10,967 nt of DNA from Actinomycetota bacterium (lineage in GTDB: Bacteria > Actinomycetota > Humimicrobiia > Humimicrobiales > Humimicrobiaceae). The DNA lies in contig JAMCVO010000032.1 in assembly GCA_023475715.1 (NCBI GenBank), positions 1-10,967 of the forward strand. Reading direction: 5' to 3'. Below are positions 1 to 6,510 of this stretch, one piece after another (positions within the stretch are counted from its first letter, which is position 1; each line of letters opens with the position of its first letter). The notes beneath the pieces were generated by a model. That model ran no database searches, was not told the DNA's origin, and saw only the letters and a program-made list of their open reading frames with translations. The translations under genes were made by a program, and so were the position numbers.

Positions 1-22
1 ATGAATTCTGATTTATCCGTTT
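1..22. repeat. Left arm of a 22-bp perfect inverted repeat
   Basis: Bases 1-22 are the exact reverse complement of bases 450-471, where the methyltransferase gene begins. The match breaks at base 23 (c, where perfect symmetry would need t). The left limit is set by the window edge, so the repeat may be longer. This arm holds the TAA stop (13-15) that ends the methyltransferase frame. A perfect 22-bp match between the first bases of a gene and the point where its frame breaks is not expected by chance. It may be a fold-back chimera or assembly-end artefact, or a real inverted duplication. Confidence 0.9.
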
Positions 23-471
23 CTTTTTAAAACTCTTTGTGCTTCATTCAATACTTTTTCAGGATAAAAAACATGTTCCAGAATCTCGGATACAATAACT
101 ATATCAAAATAGTTGTTTTTATATGGCAGATCCTTTGAATTAATATCAATTATTTTTATTTCCTTCAAATATTTTTTTGCCCTGGCAGCCTGCTCTTTGC
201 TTATATCAATTCCGAAAAATTCACATCTTTCTCTAAAATAATTCCCTAAAATAGCTTCGTAAATACCATCTCCTACCCCTATATCCAATACTTTAAGCGG
301 AACTCTATCCTTTTGCGCTATTAATTTTTCCAATACTTTTTTAACTTCTTCAAATCTGTCTTCAAAAGCAACCAGCCTTTTTATGCCGGTTCTTTTTCTG
401 ATAAAACAAGAGCTGGGATTATACTGCAATCTTTTTGAATTTTCATAAAAAACGGATAAATCAGAATTCAT
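13..471 (-). CDS. SAM-dependent methyltransferase, class I (type 11-like), C-terminally truncated
   Basis: The 152-residue product has a Rossmann-fold methyltransferase core. Visible motifs are the SAM-binding motif I VLDIGVGDGIYE (about residues 61-72), the acidic strand-2 end GIDIS (87-91) that would contact the SAM ribose, DLPY (114-117), and FDIVIVSEILEHV (122-134), the motif IV region. It stops at RVLKRNG, exactly where family members normally continue from the conserved 'LKPGG' turn into strands 5-7. About 60-100 C-terminal residues are therefore missing. The stop codon lies inside the inverted-repeat arm at 1-22, so the truncation probably reflects a sequence junction rather than the natural end. 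It is the last gene of the visible operon, 17 bp after the GT4 gene. No Shine-Dalgarno is seen before its ATG. The substrate is unknown; context suggests sugar or glycan methylation. Confidence 0.85.
   Translation of the reverse strand: MNSDLSVFYENSKRLQYNPSSCFIRKRTGIKRLVAFEDRFEEVKKVLEKLIAQKDRVPLKVLDIGVGDGIYEAILGNYFRERCEFFGIDISKEQAARAKKYLKEIKIIDINSKDLPYKNNYFDIVIVSEILEHVFYPEKVLNEAQRVLKRNG
450..471. repeat. Right arm of a 22-bp perfect inverted repeat
   Basis: These bases are the exact reverse complement of 1-22. They encode the first seven codons (MNSDLSV) of the methyltransferase read on the minus strand, and the arm ends exactly at its ATG. Both arms contain GAATTC (3-8 and 464-469). Because this arm is ordinary coding sequence at the gene's normal start, the left arm is more likely the displaced copy. 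Confidence 0.9.
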
Positions 472-488
472 AAATACATTATAAATTA

Positions 489-1439
489 CTATCTTGCTTC
501 GGTAATATTCAACATCAATTTTTCATACTCCAAAGCTATCTTTTCCCAAGAGAAATTTTCTGCCTGGTTTCTTGCTCTTTTTAACCAATCAATTTTCAAG
601 GCCTTTTCTATACATTCCGCATACAGGACAGGATCATCAACATTTGTGAATAAACCGCCCCCGCCTACAATCTCCCTTCTTGATTCGTCATCAGGAGCTA
701 CTACACCAAGACCGGAAGATAACGCTTCCAGATAAACAATTCCGAAAGCTTCACTATCCCAGGAAGGCAAACTGAAAAGATCACAAGCACGATAAATTTT
801 CGGCATATCTGCATAATTATATTGGGCAATTCGAAATCTTCCATTTAATAATTTTTTCCCTAATTGTTCTAACCGGGATTTTAACGGTCCTTCCCCTACA
901 ATTAAAACCGAACCAGTTTTAAGTTTACTCACTGCTTTGATAAGTTTTTCATGAAATTTATACCATTCCAGCGCTCCTACCGACAAGATAATCGGCTTCG
1001 GTAGATCTGGATTTATCTTTGGTCCAATTGGTTGAAATTTATTTAAATCAACTCCGTTGGGAATTTTAACAATCGTAGTGCCCCAAGCCCAGCTTTTTGC
1101 CCATTTATAACTACGATCGGTCAAGGCCACAAATATATCCGGCTTAGCAATTACTATATTCCAGATATCATCTTTGCCAATACCGCTTTGTCCCGTTATT
1201 AACAGTTTATACCCGCCTATAATCCTACCTAGAGAAGTTTTTAAACTTTGTATACGGCCATTCATCGGAATCACAATGTCATAATTTCCTCTGATAATTT
1301 TATGGATACAATCAGCGTCTTTACTTGTAAATATATCTACCTGAAAATTTTTAGAAAGTCGTTTTGATAATTCAAAAACAAAGGTTTCAGCTCCCCTGCT
1401 AACCGTATTTTGATATCTGCTTAAAAATGCAATTTTCAT
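489..1439 (-). CDS. Glycosyltransferase family 4 (GT-B fold)
   Basis: This 316-residue protein is a retaining GT4 glycosyltransferase, predicted cytoplasmic or membrane-associated, transferring a sugar from a nucleotide-sugar donor. The N-terminal domain opens with a Rossmann strand (MKIAFLSRY) and the RGAE element (about 15-18). The linker and C-terminal donor domain show IPNGVD (126-131), the strand ILSVGALEWYK (151-161), VGEGP (181-185), and the GT4 signature E230-x7-E238 within EAFGIVYLEAL, followed by SSGLGVVAPD. These glutamates contact the donor nucleotide-sugar in known family members. At 316 residues it is short for GT4 (often 350-400), mainly in the N-terminal acceptor domain, but no key motif is missing. 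It starts at ATG 10 bp after the GT39-like gene, without a recognisable Shine-Dalgarno, so coupled translation is likely. Donor and acceptor sugars cannot be told from sequence. Confidence 0.93.
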   Translation of the reverse strand: MKIAFLSRYQNTVSRGAETFVFELSKRLSKNFQVDIFTSKDADCIHKIIRGNYDIVIPMNGRIQSLKTSLGRIIGGYKLLITGQSGIGKDDIWNIVIAKPDIFVALTDRSYKWAKSWAWGTTIVKIPNGVDLNKFQPIGPKINPDLPKPIILSVGALEWYKFHEKLIKAVSKLKTGSVLIVGEGPLKSRLEQLGKKLLNGRFRIAQYNYADMPKIYRACDLFSLPSWDSEAFGIVYLEALSSGLGVVAPDDESRREIVGGGGLFTNVDDPVLYAECIEKALKIDWLKRARNQAENFSWEKIALEYEKLMLNITEAR

Positions 1440-1449
1440 ATTTTAATAC

Positions 1450-2985
1450 TTAAAGTATATTCTTTTTGACATACGCCCTGTAACCGCCAACTTTTATTGA
1501 AGGCAAATTAGTAAAATTTTCTTTTAACGGTATACGGTCTTCGGAAAGAATAACCGTATAAACAGGCTTTTCATCTTTAATTTCTTCCGTGTATATCCAA
1601 CCATAAATTCTATCGCTATAACTCTGCACCGGCAGCCGACCGTAAATCTTAAAAAGATATCTCCAACCCTCGTAATTATGACAAATTCCCCTTCCGTCAA
1701 TAGAAAAAGGTTCATTACCGATAATATCCATTACCTGTTTAATGAGCAACTTTTTGGGTCGCAGACTAAATTCGTCCGAAGTCCGCAAAGTTGTATTCAC
1801 TCCAATCAAAACTATTACACTAATTATTACGAAGAGCAGTGGTTTCAATTTCCTATTGGAATTTGCAACTAAAATTCCAGGAACAAAGGTAAACAATGTT
1901 AAAAAACCGAGATAATAATATTCAAATGCTCCGCCCGGATAGATCATAAAAAACGAAAAAAAGACCAGGTAGAAAACAGCCAATAATTTTAAGTTTGAAT
2001 TCCTTTTTTTAAATACTAGCCGGTAAAAAAGAACAAACAATGAAATTGATATCAAAGATAACCACAACGGAGATCTTGTTCTCTGGGTATATTTGTCAAT
2101 TATTTCATAATCGTTTGCATGAGAAAGAGATGTACACCCGAAATTAATCTCATCAGCGTTGGGACTGCCGGGTTTTAAATACCAAAATCTCCCTAAACTA
2201 TCGAATAGAGAATTAAATTTTGTAACAGGATCAAAAGTAGTCTTTATCTCGGTATTCTTTTTGAAAAGTGGGGCAAGTGCTTTCATATTGCTAAAGTTAT
2301 GATTAAAATCAAAAACTAAAAGGGGCCAATAAAACAACATAAAAGTTAACAAACATATAAAAAATAACTTTAAATCCTTAAAATAACCTCCCTTTACAAA
2401 AAGCCACAATCCAATAAAGAATAGCGGCAAGGGAGCTAGTTGAGTATTCAAAACAATACCTAAAAGAATGGCATATACTATCCACCACCACTTTGATTTT
2501 TTAACTAAATTTAAAGTTAAATAAAGAAGAACAACAATAAGAGGTACAAACATCGGATTCCAATATTTCTGGTCGAAAAAAATAAATAAAGGTAAGGTTG
2601 CATATAAAATTGAAGAAATAACACCGGCAGTGAAGCTGAAAAGCCTCCAAACAACAATGAATATAACCGCTGAAGTAATTGAACCTGTTACAGCTGCAAA
2701 ATAGGCGGTGATCATCGGATCTCCCTTGGATATGCTCAAAAGCAAAGCGGTAAAATAAGTAAAATATGGCCCCAAGTAGAACTCCATAGGCGATGCGGCT
2801 ATACCTATCCAAATCTTGTGAAGATGTTTAACCAGCGTCCAAGCGTATACTGCTTGGTGTTCTTCATCCAGATTAAAAACATAGATGTCAGACAACCTGT
2901 GAACTCGCAAAAAAAGCGCAATGCAGAAAATTAAAATTAACCAAATATATACTTTATATTTTTTCAGAAAGTCTAACTTATTCAT
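1450..2985 (-). CDS. GT-C glycosyltransferase, family 39 / PMT-like (polyprenyl-phosphate-sugar dependent)
   Basis: This 511-residue polytopic protein starts with a transmembrane helix (about 12-28). That is followed by an outward loop with acidic D40-E41-E42 in the context FNLDEEHQAVYAW, matching the catalytic D/DE of the first loop in PMT, ArnT and other GT-C enzymes. Roughly ten further hydrophobic segments extend to about residue 400. After the last helix comes a soluble C-terminal tail of about 110 residues with an aromatic-rich segment (IDGRGICHNYEGWRYLF), probably extracytoplasmic. GT-C enzymes transfer a sugar from a polyprenyl-phosphate donor onto a lipid, protein or glycan on the outer face. 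The gene overlaps the upstream GT2 gene by ATGA at 2982-2985, which points to coupled translation, and that GT2 is of the type that makes such donors. The family call is good; whether the acceptor is protein, lipid or polysaccharide is unknown. Confidence 0.88.
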   Translation of the reverse strand: MNKLDFLKKYKVYIWLILIFCIALFLRVHRLSDIYVFNLDEEHQAVYAWTLVKHLHKIWIGIAASPMEFYLGPYFTYFTALLLSISKGDPMITAYFAAVTGSITSAVIFIVVWRLFSFTAGVISSILYATLPLFIFFDQKYWNPMFVPLIVVLLYLTLNLVKKSKWWWIVYAILLGIVLNTQLAPLPLFFIGLWLFVKGGYFKDLKLFFICLLTFMLFYWPLLVFDFNHNFSNMKALAPLFKKNTEIKTTFDPVTKFNSLFDSLGRFWYLKPGSPNADEINFGCTSLSHANDYEIIDKYTQRTRSPLWLSLISISLFVLFYRLVFKKRNSNLKLLAVFYLVFFSFFMIYPGGAFEYYYLGFLTLFTFVPGILVANSNRKLKPLLFVIISVIVLIGVNTTLRTSDEFSLRPKKLLIKQVMDIIGNEPFSIDGRGICHNYEGWRYLFKIYGRLPVQSYSDRIYGWIYTEEIKDEKPVYTVILSEDRIPLKENFTNLPSIKVGGYRAYVKKNIL

Positions 2986-3698
2986 CTCACTTTGAAAAAA
3001 CGATAATGTAAAATCGTCAAAACAGCTTGTACTCCATCAGAAAAACTAATTTTCTTCCCTTCTTCATAACCCCTTGGCTTTATAATGATGGGGACCTCAA
3101 AAATATCATAGCCTAACTTTATAGTTTTAATTGTAATTTCAGGTTCAATCTCAAATCTATCTGATACAAGATCAAGTTTACTTAATACCTCTATTGCAAA
3201 TACTTTATAACAGGTTTCCATATCTGTTAAATGCGATCCATATAGAAGATTAACCAAAAAAGTTAAAAAATGATTTGCTAACAAATGAATAGGTAAAACA
3301 GTCTTGTTCGGACCCCAAAATTTTAATGGATAATTCAAAAGTCTTGTACCATAAACAACTTTTGCTTTTTTATCTAATAACGGTTGCAATAATTTAGCGT
3401 AATCTTCCGGATTATATTCCAAATCCGCATCTTGGATAATAATAAAATCTCCCCCTGCAGCTTTAAGACCGCTTTTAATAGCTGCTCCCTTTCCTGCATT
3501 TTTTTCGTGAAATATTTTTTTTATTCCTTTTAACTTTGAGTTTTGAATTACTAATCTTGATTTATCAGTCGACCCATCATCAACAACAATTATTTCTTTT
3601 TGAAATCCCGGCGGTAGTTTTACCAGGGTAACTTTTCTTAAAAGCTCATCTACGGTTTTCTCCTCATTAAAAACCGGAATAATTACTGAAAGTATCAT
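2982..3698 (-). CDS. Polyprenyl-phosphate glycosyltransferase, GT2, DPM1-like
   Basis: This 238-residue GT-A-fold enzyme resembles bacterial dolichol/undecaprenyl-phosphate mannose or glucose synthases. Motifs are VIIPVFNEEKT (5-15), VVDDGSTD (38-45) for nucleotide binding, NAGKGAAIKSGL (67-78), typical of the DPM1-like branch, and the metal-binding D90-A-D92 within IIIQDADLEYNPEDY. A later stretch (METCYKVF, then RFEIEPEIT) also matches this branch. No C-terminal membrane helix pair is present, so it is the short soluble form like DPM1 rather than the GtrB form. It would load a sugar from a nucleotide donor onto polyprenyl phosphate at the inner membrane face. It overlaps the downstream GT-C gene by 4 bp (ATGA), consistent with a donor-synthase/user pair. 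It lies 26 bp after the methyltransferase gene; no clear Shine-Dalgarno is seen. Confidence 0.92.
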   Translation of the reverse strand: MILSVIIPVFNEEKTVDELLRKVTLVKLPPGFQKEIIVVDDGSTDKSRLVIQNSKLKGIKKIFHEKNAGKGAAIKSGLKAAGGDFIIIQDADLEYNPEDYAKLLQPLLDKKAKVVYGTRLLNYPLKFWGPNKTVLPIHLLANHFLTFLVNLLYGSHLTDMETCYKVFAIEVLSKLDLVSDRFEIEPEITIKTIKLGYDIFEVPIIIKPRGYEEGKKISFSDGVQAVLTILHYRFFKVR

Positions 3699-3724
3699 AT
3701 TTATTTTTTATGATAAGAATCTGG

Positions 3725-4414
3725 TCATTTTTGAGCCACCATCAAAATAGAAGTACCCATTGGAGGCTCAATCATATCTTCAATCGGCAAGATTATCGGC
3801 GCGAGTAAATTAAAAATTTTTATCTTGTTTGTATCCACTTTACTATTTACAAATAATTTAGAAGAAAACCACCAACCTATACCGCCCAGCATATTCATAA
3901 TTCTTTCATTGATAATTTTAAAACCAACATTTGTCACTAATTTGTTTAACTTTGCCTTATCGTATCTTCTGTAATGACCTATGGATTTATCAATCTTCCC
4001 AAATAAAAAATCATGGGCCGGCACAAGTAATACCAAAATCCCCTCTTTGTTTAAGAGGTAATACAAGTTCTTTAATGCATCCTTATCTTCTTTAATATGT
4101 TCTAAAACGTTTAAGCAAATAATGCTGTCGAATTTCTGACCATTAAAAAAATCTGTACTCTTTCCTATATCTCCCAATTGCACCTTTACCCTATCGCCTA
4201 CAGCCTTACCTACCTCTGCTATATAATACCTATCTATATCTATTGCAAAGACTTCGCCGTAGTTTGTTAAAATTTTAGTAAAGTTACCTATTCCACAACC
4301 TACCTCTAATATCTTTCCCTTAAGATACTTATCGAATTTACCGACTATCCACCGGTTGTACCAAACCGCCTGACTCATGGATTCCAGTGTTTGGATATCG
4401 CTATCATTACTCAA
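3725..4414 (-). CDS. SAM-dependent methyltransferase, class I, with TTG start
   Basis: The product has 229 residues from the TTG start, a complete class I methyltransferase. Motif I is ILEVGCGIGNF (35-45), the acidic strand-2 end is AIDID (57-61), GDIG (81-84) marks the adenine-contact region, and FDSIICLNVLEHI (95-107) is motif IV. The C-terminal part has a GHYRRYD motif seen in methyltransferases of glycan clusters, and a hydrophobic helix near the end. The start is TTG at 4412-4414: it overlaps the upstream stop as TTGA and has AAAAGGAGG at 4420-4428, five bases away. The first ATG in frame (M13, 4376-4378) lacks such a site and would cut the N-terminus. The probable role is methylation of a sugar or a glycan/lipid intermediate, inferred from context. 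It is not closely similar to the truncated methyltransferase at the left edge. Confidence 0.9.
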   Translation of the reverse strand: MSNDSDIQTLESMSQAVWYNRWIVGKFDKYLKGKILEVGCGIGNFTKILTNYGEVFAIDIDRYYIAEVGKAVGDRVKVQLGDIGKSTDFFNGQKFDSIICLNVLEHIKEDKDALKNLYYLLNKEGILVLLVPAHDFLFGKIDKSIGHYRRYDKAKLNKLVTNVGFKIINERIMNMLGGIGWWFSSKLFVNSKVDTNKIKIFNLLAPIILPIEDMIEPPMGTSILMVAQK

Positions 4415-5214
4415 AGCAGCCTCCTTTTAAGTTTTCTTAACGGTGTTAGCAGTCTCGCTTCAATTAATCTAAGTCCGGAGATCTTCAGCCAGGGAGAGGA
4501 AACTATCCGGGGATATTTTTTGTTAAATGTTTCCGGGTACTGAAAATCCGGAGCAACTTGGCTTCCTAATTCAAGTTTATATTTATCAAATATTCTTTTC
4601 GAATTGGATCTTTTTAAATGAGTTACATGCAAATAAGGGGCATCCAAAAAAACCACCTTCGGTCTTTCCTGAACCGGTAATTTATTTTCATCGAAAAAAC
4701 TTTCCCGCCCATATGGCCAATCTACATGAAGACCCGATATTTTTTTACTTATCGCTCTTAGATTAAAATGACCTTTATGGCCTAAAATTTCATACTGTCC
4801 GGCCGCTTCCTCCTGCATATGATAGATATCGCCAACAGGCACAATTACCGGTACAACTATTCCTTCGATCTCTGAATCTTCTGCATGAATCTTTTTGACT
4901 AATTTGTTGATTGAATCCCTCCACCAAATTTCATCCCCATCTAAAAGCAGAATCCAATCACACTTTGATTCCTCAAGCATAGCCTGGCGCATCTTGCTAA
5001 ATCCCCAAATATTAACTTTACCTACTTCTTTTAGAAGGATTTTGTCTCCTTTAATCTTTTTAATTTCTTTAATTATTTCGACAGTTTTATCAGTTGAACC
5101 TGTATCCCATATTAGAATTTTATCAACGTAATCCACCACACTCATAATGGCAAACCAGATGAAATTTTCCTCATTATTAATAATGCAATTTGCCCAGATA
5201 GTTTTTTTTGGCAT
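4411..5214 (-). CDS. Glycosyltransferase family 2 (GT-A fold)
   Basis: This 267-residue inverting-type GT2 protein has the nucleotide-binding segment WDTGSTDKT (36-44) and the metal-binding motif DGDE (92-95) in WILLLDGDEIWW. An acceptor-side region follows (GHFNLRAI, then LHVTHLKR), and the C-terminal end is basic and amphipathic (LTPLRKLKRRLL), which could hold it on the membrane. No true transmembrane helix is seen. DTGSTD in place of DDGSTD is common in the branch of GT2 that includes WaaE-like and related enzymes. It would add one sugar from a nucleotide donor to a growing lipid-linked glycan; specificity is unknown. It starts at ATG directly after the flippase TGA, with AAAAGGAG eight bases upstream, and its end overlaps the methyltransferase start by four bases (TTGA). 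Confidence 0.9.
   Translation of the reverse strand: MPKKTIWANCIINNEENFIWFAIMSVVDYVDKILIWDTGSTDKTVEIIKEIKKIKGDKILLKEVGKVNIWGFSKMRQAMLEESKCDWILLLDGDEIWWRDSINKLVKKIHAEDSEIEGIVVPVIVPVGDIYHMQEEAAGQYEILGHKGHFNLRAISKKISGLHVDWPYGRESFFDENKLPVQERPKVVFLDAPYLHVTHLKRSNSKRIFDKYKLELGSQVAPDFQYPETFNKKYPRIVSSPWLKISGLRLIEARLLTPLRKLKRRLL
4420..4428 (-). promoter_or_regulatory. Strong Shine-Dalgarno site that sets a TTG start
   Basis: On the minus strand this reads AAAAGGAGG, five bases before TTG at 4412-4414. It is one of only two strong Shine-Dalgarno sequences in the window, and it selects TTG over the ATG 36 bases further in. It lies inside the 3' end of the upstream GT2 coding sequence. Confidence 0.8.
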
Positions 5215-6492
5215 TCACTTAACTCCTTTTCTCAACTTGTAGAGAAACCAGAATAGGGGAGCCAGAAAATTAAAAATCATACCTATCAAAACCGTTATTG
5301 CCGCACCGATAACACCATAATTAGAAATTAGGAAATAACCTAAAAATCCGGTTATTAACAGGTGTCCCATCGACACCCAAACAAACACTTTAGGTTTCGC
5401 AAAATAATAAATAATGCCGCTATGAATTGGAAGCGAAATCAAAAAGATCAGCATTGCTAAAACCAATATAACAAACGGGGGAATCGCCTGATGGTATTGT
5501 TGGCCAAATATTATCGGTATAAGATAAACTGCCAAAGGAATGGTTAATATGCCTAAAAAAGCAAAACCCAAAACTAAGAACTGAACTTTTTTAAAATAAG
5601 CTAACATCTGTTTATTATCTTGAAAAGATGCAAACTTAGGAGCTACTACAACACCTAATGAGCTGTCGAGTTGCGGAATAATAGAAACCAATTGACTGGC
5701 TGCACCATACAGTCCTATTTCAAAACTGGTAAGCAACCTGGCAGATAAAAACGTGTCCAAGCGAGCGGAAACTGCAGCTATTATGGTAAAAATAGCTACC
5801 CAAAGATTATAGTGGAAGAATTGTTTTGCGATGCTTGACTCCTGCTTAACAAGTAATATTTTACTAATCGGCAAAAACAAAAGTGCCGTTGAGAAACCTA
5901 AAAAAGGCATCGCAATATAGGAAATTAAACCGGAAGACAGATTCATATTACCGGAAAAAAACAGCAGTAAAATAAAAACAATTCTTAAAAAATTACTAGT
6001 GATATTAACAGCACTCCATATAAAATATCTTTGAAAGGCTTGCAGGGCTGAGGAGGCAAACGAGAAAAGCGATGCTCCTCCAACCCCAATCATCACCAAT
6101 CTTAAAGGAGTTACAAGAGCTTCCTTATTAAATAAAATTTTTGCAATAAAGGGGGATAAGAAAAAACCAACTAATAAAACCGCTAGCCATATTGCTAATT
6201 TAAATTCTATCGCCAACTTAAGGAATTTTAATGATTTTTCTCGATCAAAACTTAAGCTTTCCGAAACATGACGGACTAATCCGGTATTAGTTCCAAAATC
6301 TACAATATCTGCAATCAAAGTAAGAGTAGTTATTGAAACTATCATTAATCCAAAATCGGAAGGTCCTAAAAATCTTGCCAATAAAATATAAAAGATCGCG
6401 CCTAAAATGCCATTTATAATTGTTCCTACGATGGTTATCTGCGACTGTCTGAATGTGACAGTACCAATGATAGACTTGAGAGATAATTTCAT
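5215..6492 (-). CDS. Polysaccharide flippase, Wzx-like, MOP/MATE superfamily
   Basis: This 425-residue polytopic membrane protein has about 12 hydrophobic segments from about residue 20 to the C-terminus. The N-terminal helix and loop carry ARFLGPSDFGLM (39-50), the characteristic first-loop sequence of polysaccharide biosynthesis/export flippases. A second marker is the S-ALQAFQRY segment (about residues 147-155). Length fits Wzx-type proteins (about 400-480). It would move a polyprenyl-diphosphate-linked oligosaccharide from the inner to the outer face of the cytoplasmic membrane. The gene lies 18 bp after the 903-residue GT-C-like gene and directly abuts the GT2 gene (TGA then ATG). An in-frame TAG 18 bases upstream of its ATG bounds the start. 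Its presence suggests a flippase-dependent pathway, although no Wzy polymerase is recognised nearby. Confidence 0.92.
   Translation of the reverse strand: MKLSLKSIIGTVTFRQSQITIVGTIINGILGAIFYILLARFLGPSDFGLMIVSITTLTLIADIVDFGTNTGLVRHVSESLSFDREKSLKFLKLAIEFKLAIWLAVLLVGFFLSPFIAKILFNKEALVTPLRLVMIGVGGASLFSFASSALQAFQRYFIWSAVNITSNFLRIVFILLLFFSGNMNLSSGLISYIAMPFLGFSTALLFLPISKILLVKQESSIAKQFFHYNLWVAIFTIIAAVSARLDTFLSARLLTSFEIGLYGAASQLVSIIPQLDSSLGVVVAPKFASFQDNKQMLAYFKKVQFLVLGFAFLGILTIPLAVYLIPIIFGQQYHQAIPPFVILVLAMLIFLISLPIHSGIIYYFAKPKVFVWVSMGHLLITGFLGYFLISNYGVIGAAITVLIGMIFNFLAPLFWFLYKLRKGVK
5223..5230 (-). promoter_or_regulatory. Shine-Dalgarno site for the GT2 gene at 5214
   Basis: On the minus strand this reads AAAAGGAG, eight bases before the ATG at 5212-5214. 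It is embedded in the last codons of the flippase gene, whose TGA directly abuts this ATG. It supports this start and separate ribosome loading at this gene. Confidence 0.75.
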
Positions 6493-6510
6493 TATCTGAT
6501 TTCTTATCTA

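Noticed and set aside
1..30. A short plus-strand gene starting at the first ATG
   Set aside because: The frame closes after nine codons at TAA (28-30); the ATG is there because this segment is the inverted copy of the methyltransferase start.
1524..1715. Open frame of 63 codons on the minus strand in another frame of the GT39-like gene
   Set aside because: It is fully inside a well-supported gene; its product is an out-of-frame reading with no motif.
1678..1872. Open frame of 64 codons on the plus strand
   Set aside because: It lies entirely antisense within the GT39-like gene, has no Shine-Dalgarno or recognisable domain, and has the composition of a shadow frame.
2501..2812. Open frame of 103 codons on the minus strand in another frame
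   Set aside because: It is rich in Cys, Phe and Tyr, as expected when membrane-protein codons are read out of frame, and is fully contained in the GT39-like gene.
4527..5131. Two plus-strand open frames (4527-4766 and 4895-5131)
   Set aside because: Both are antisense to the GT2 gene with clear DTGSTD and DGDE motifs; neither product shows a domain or a ribosome binding site.
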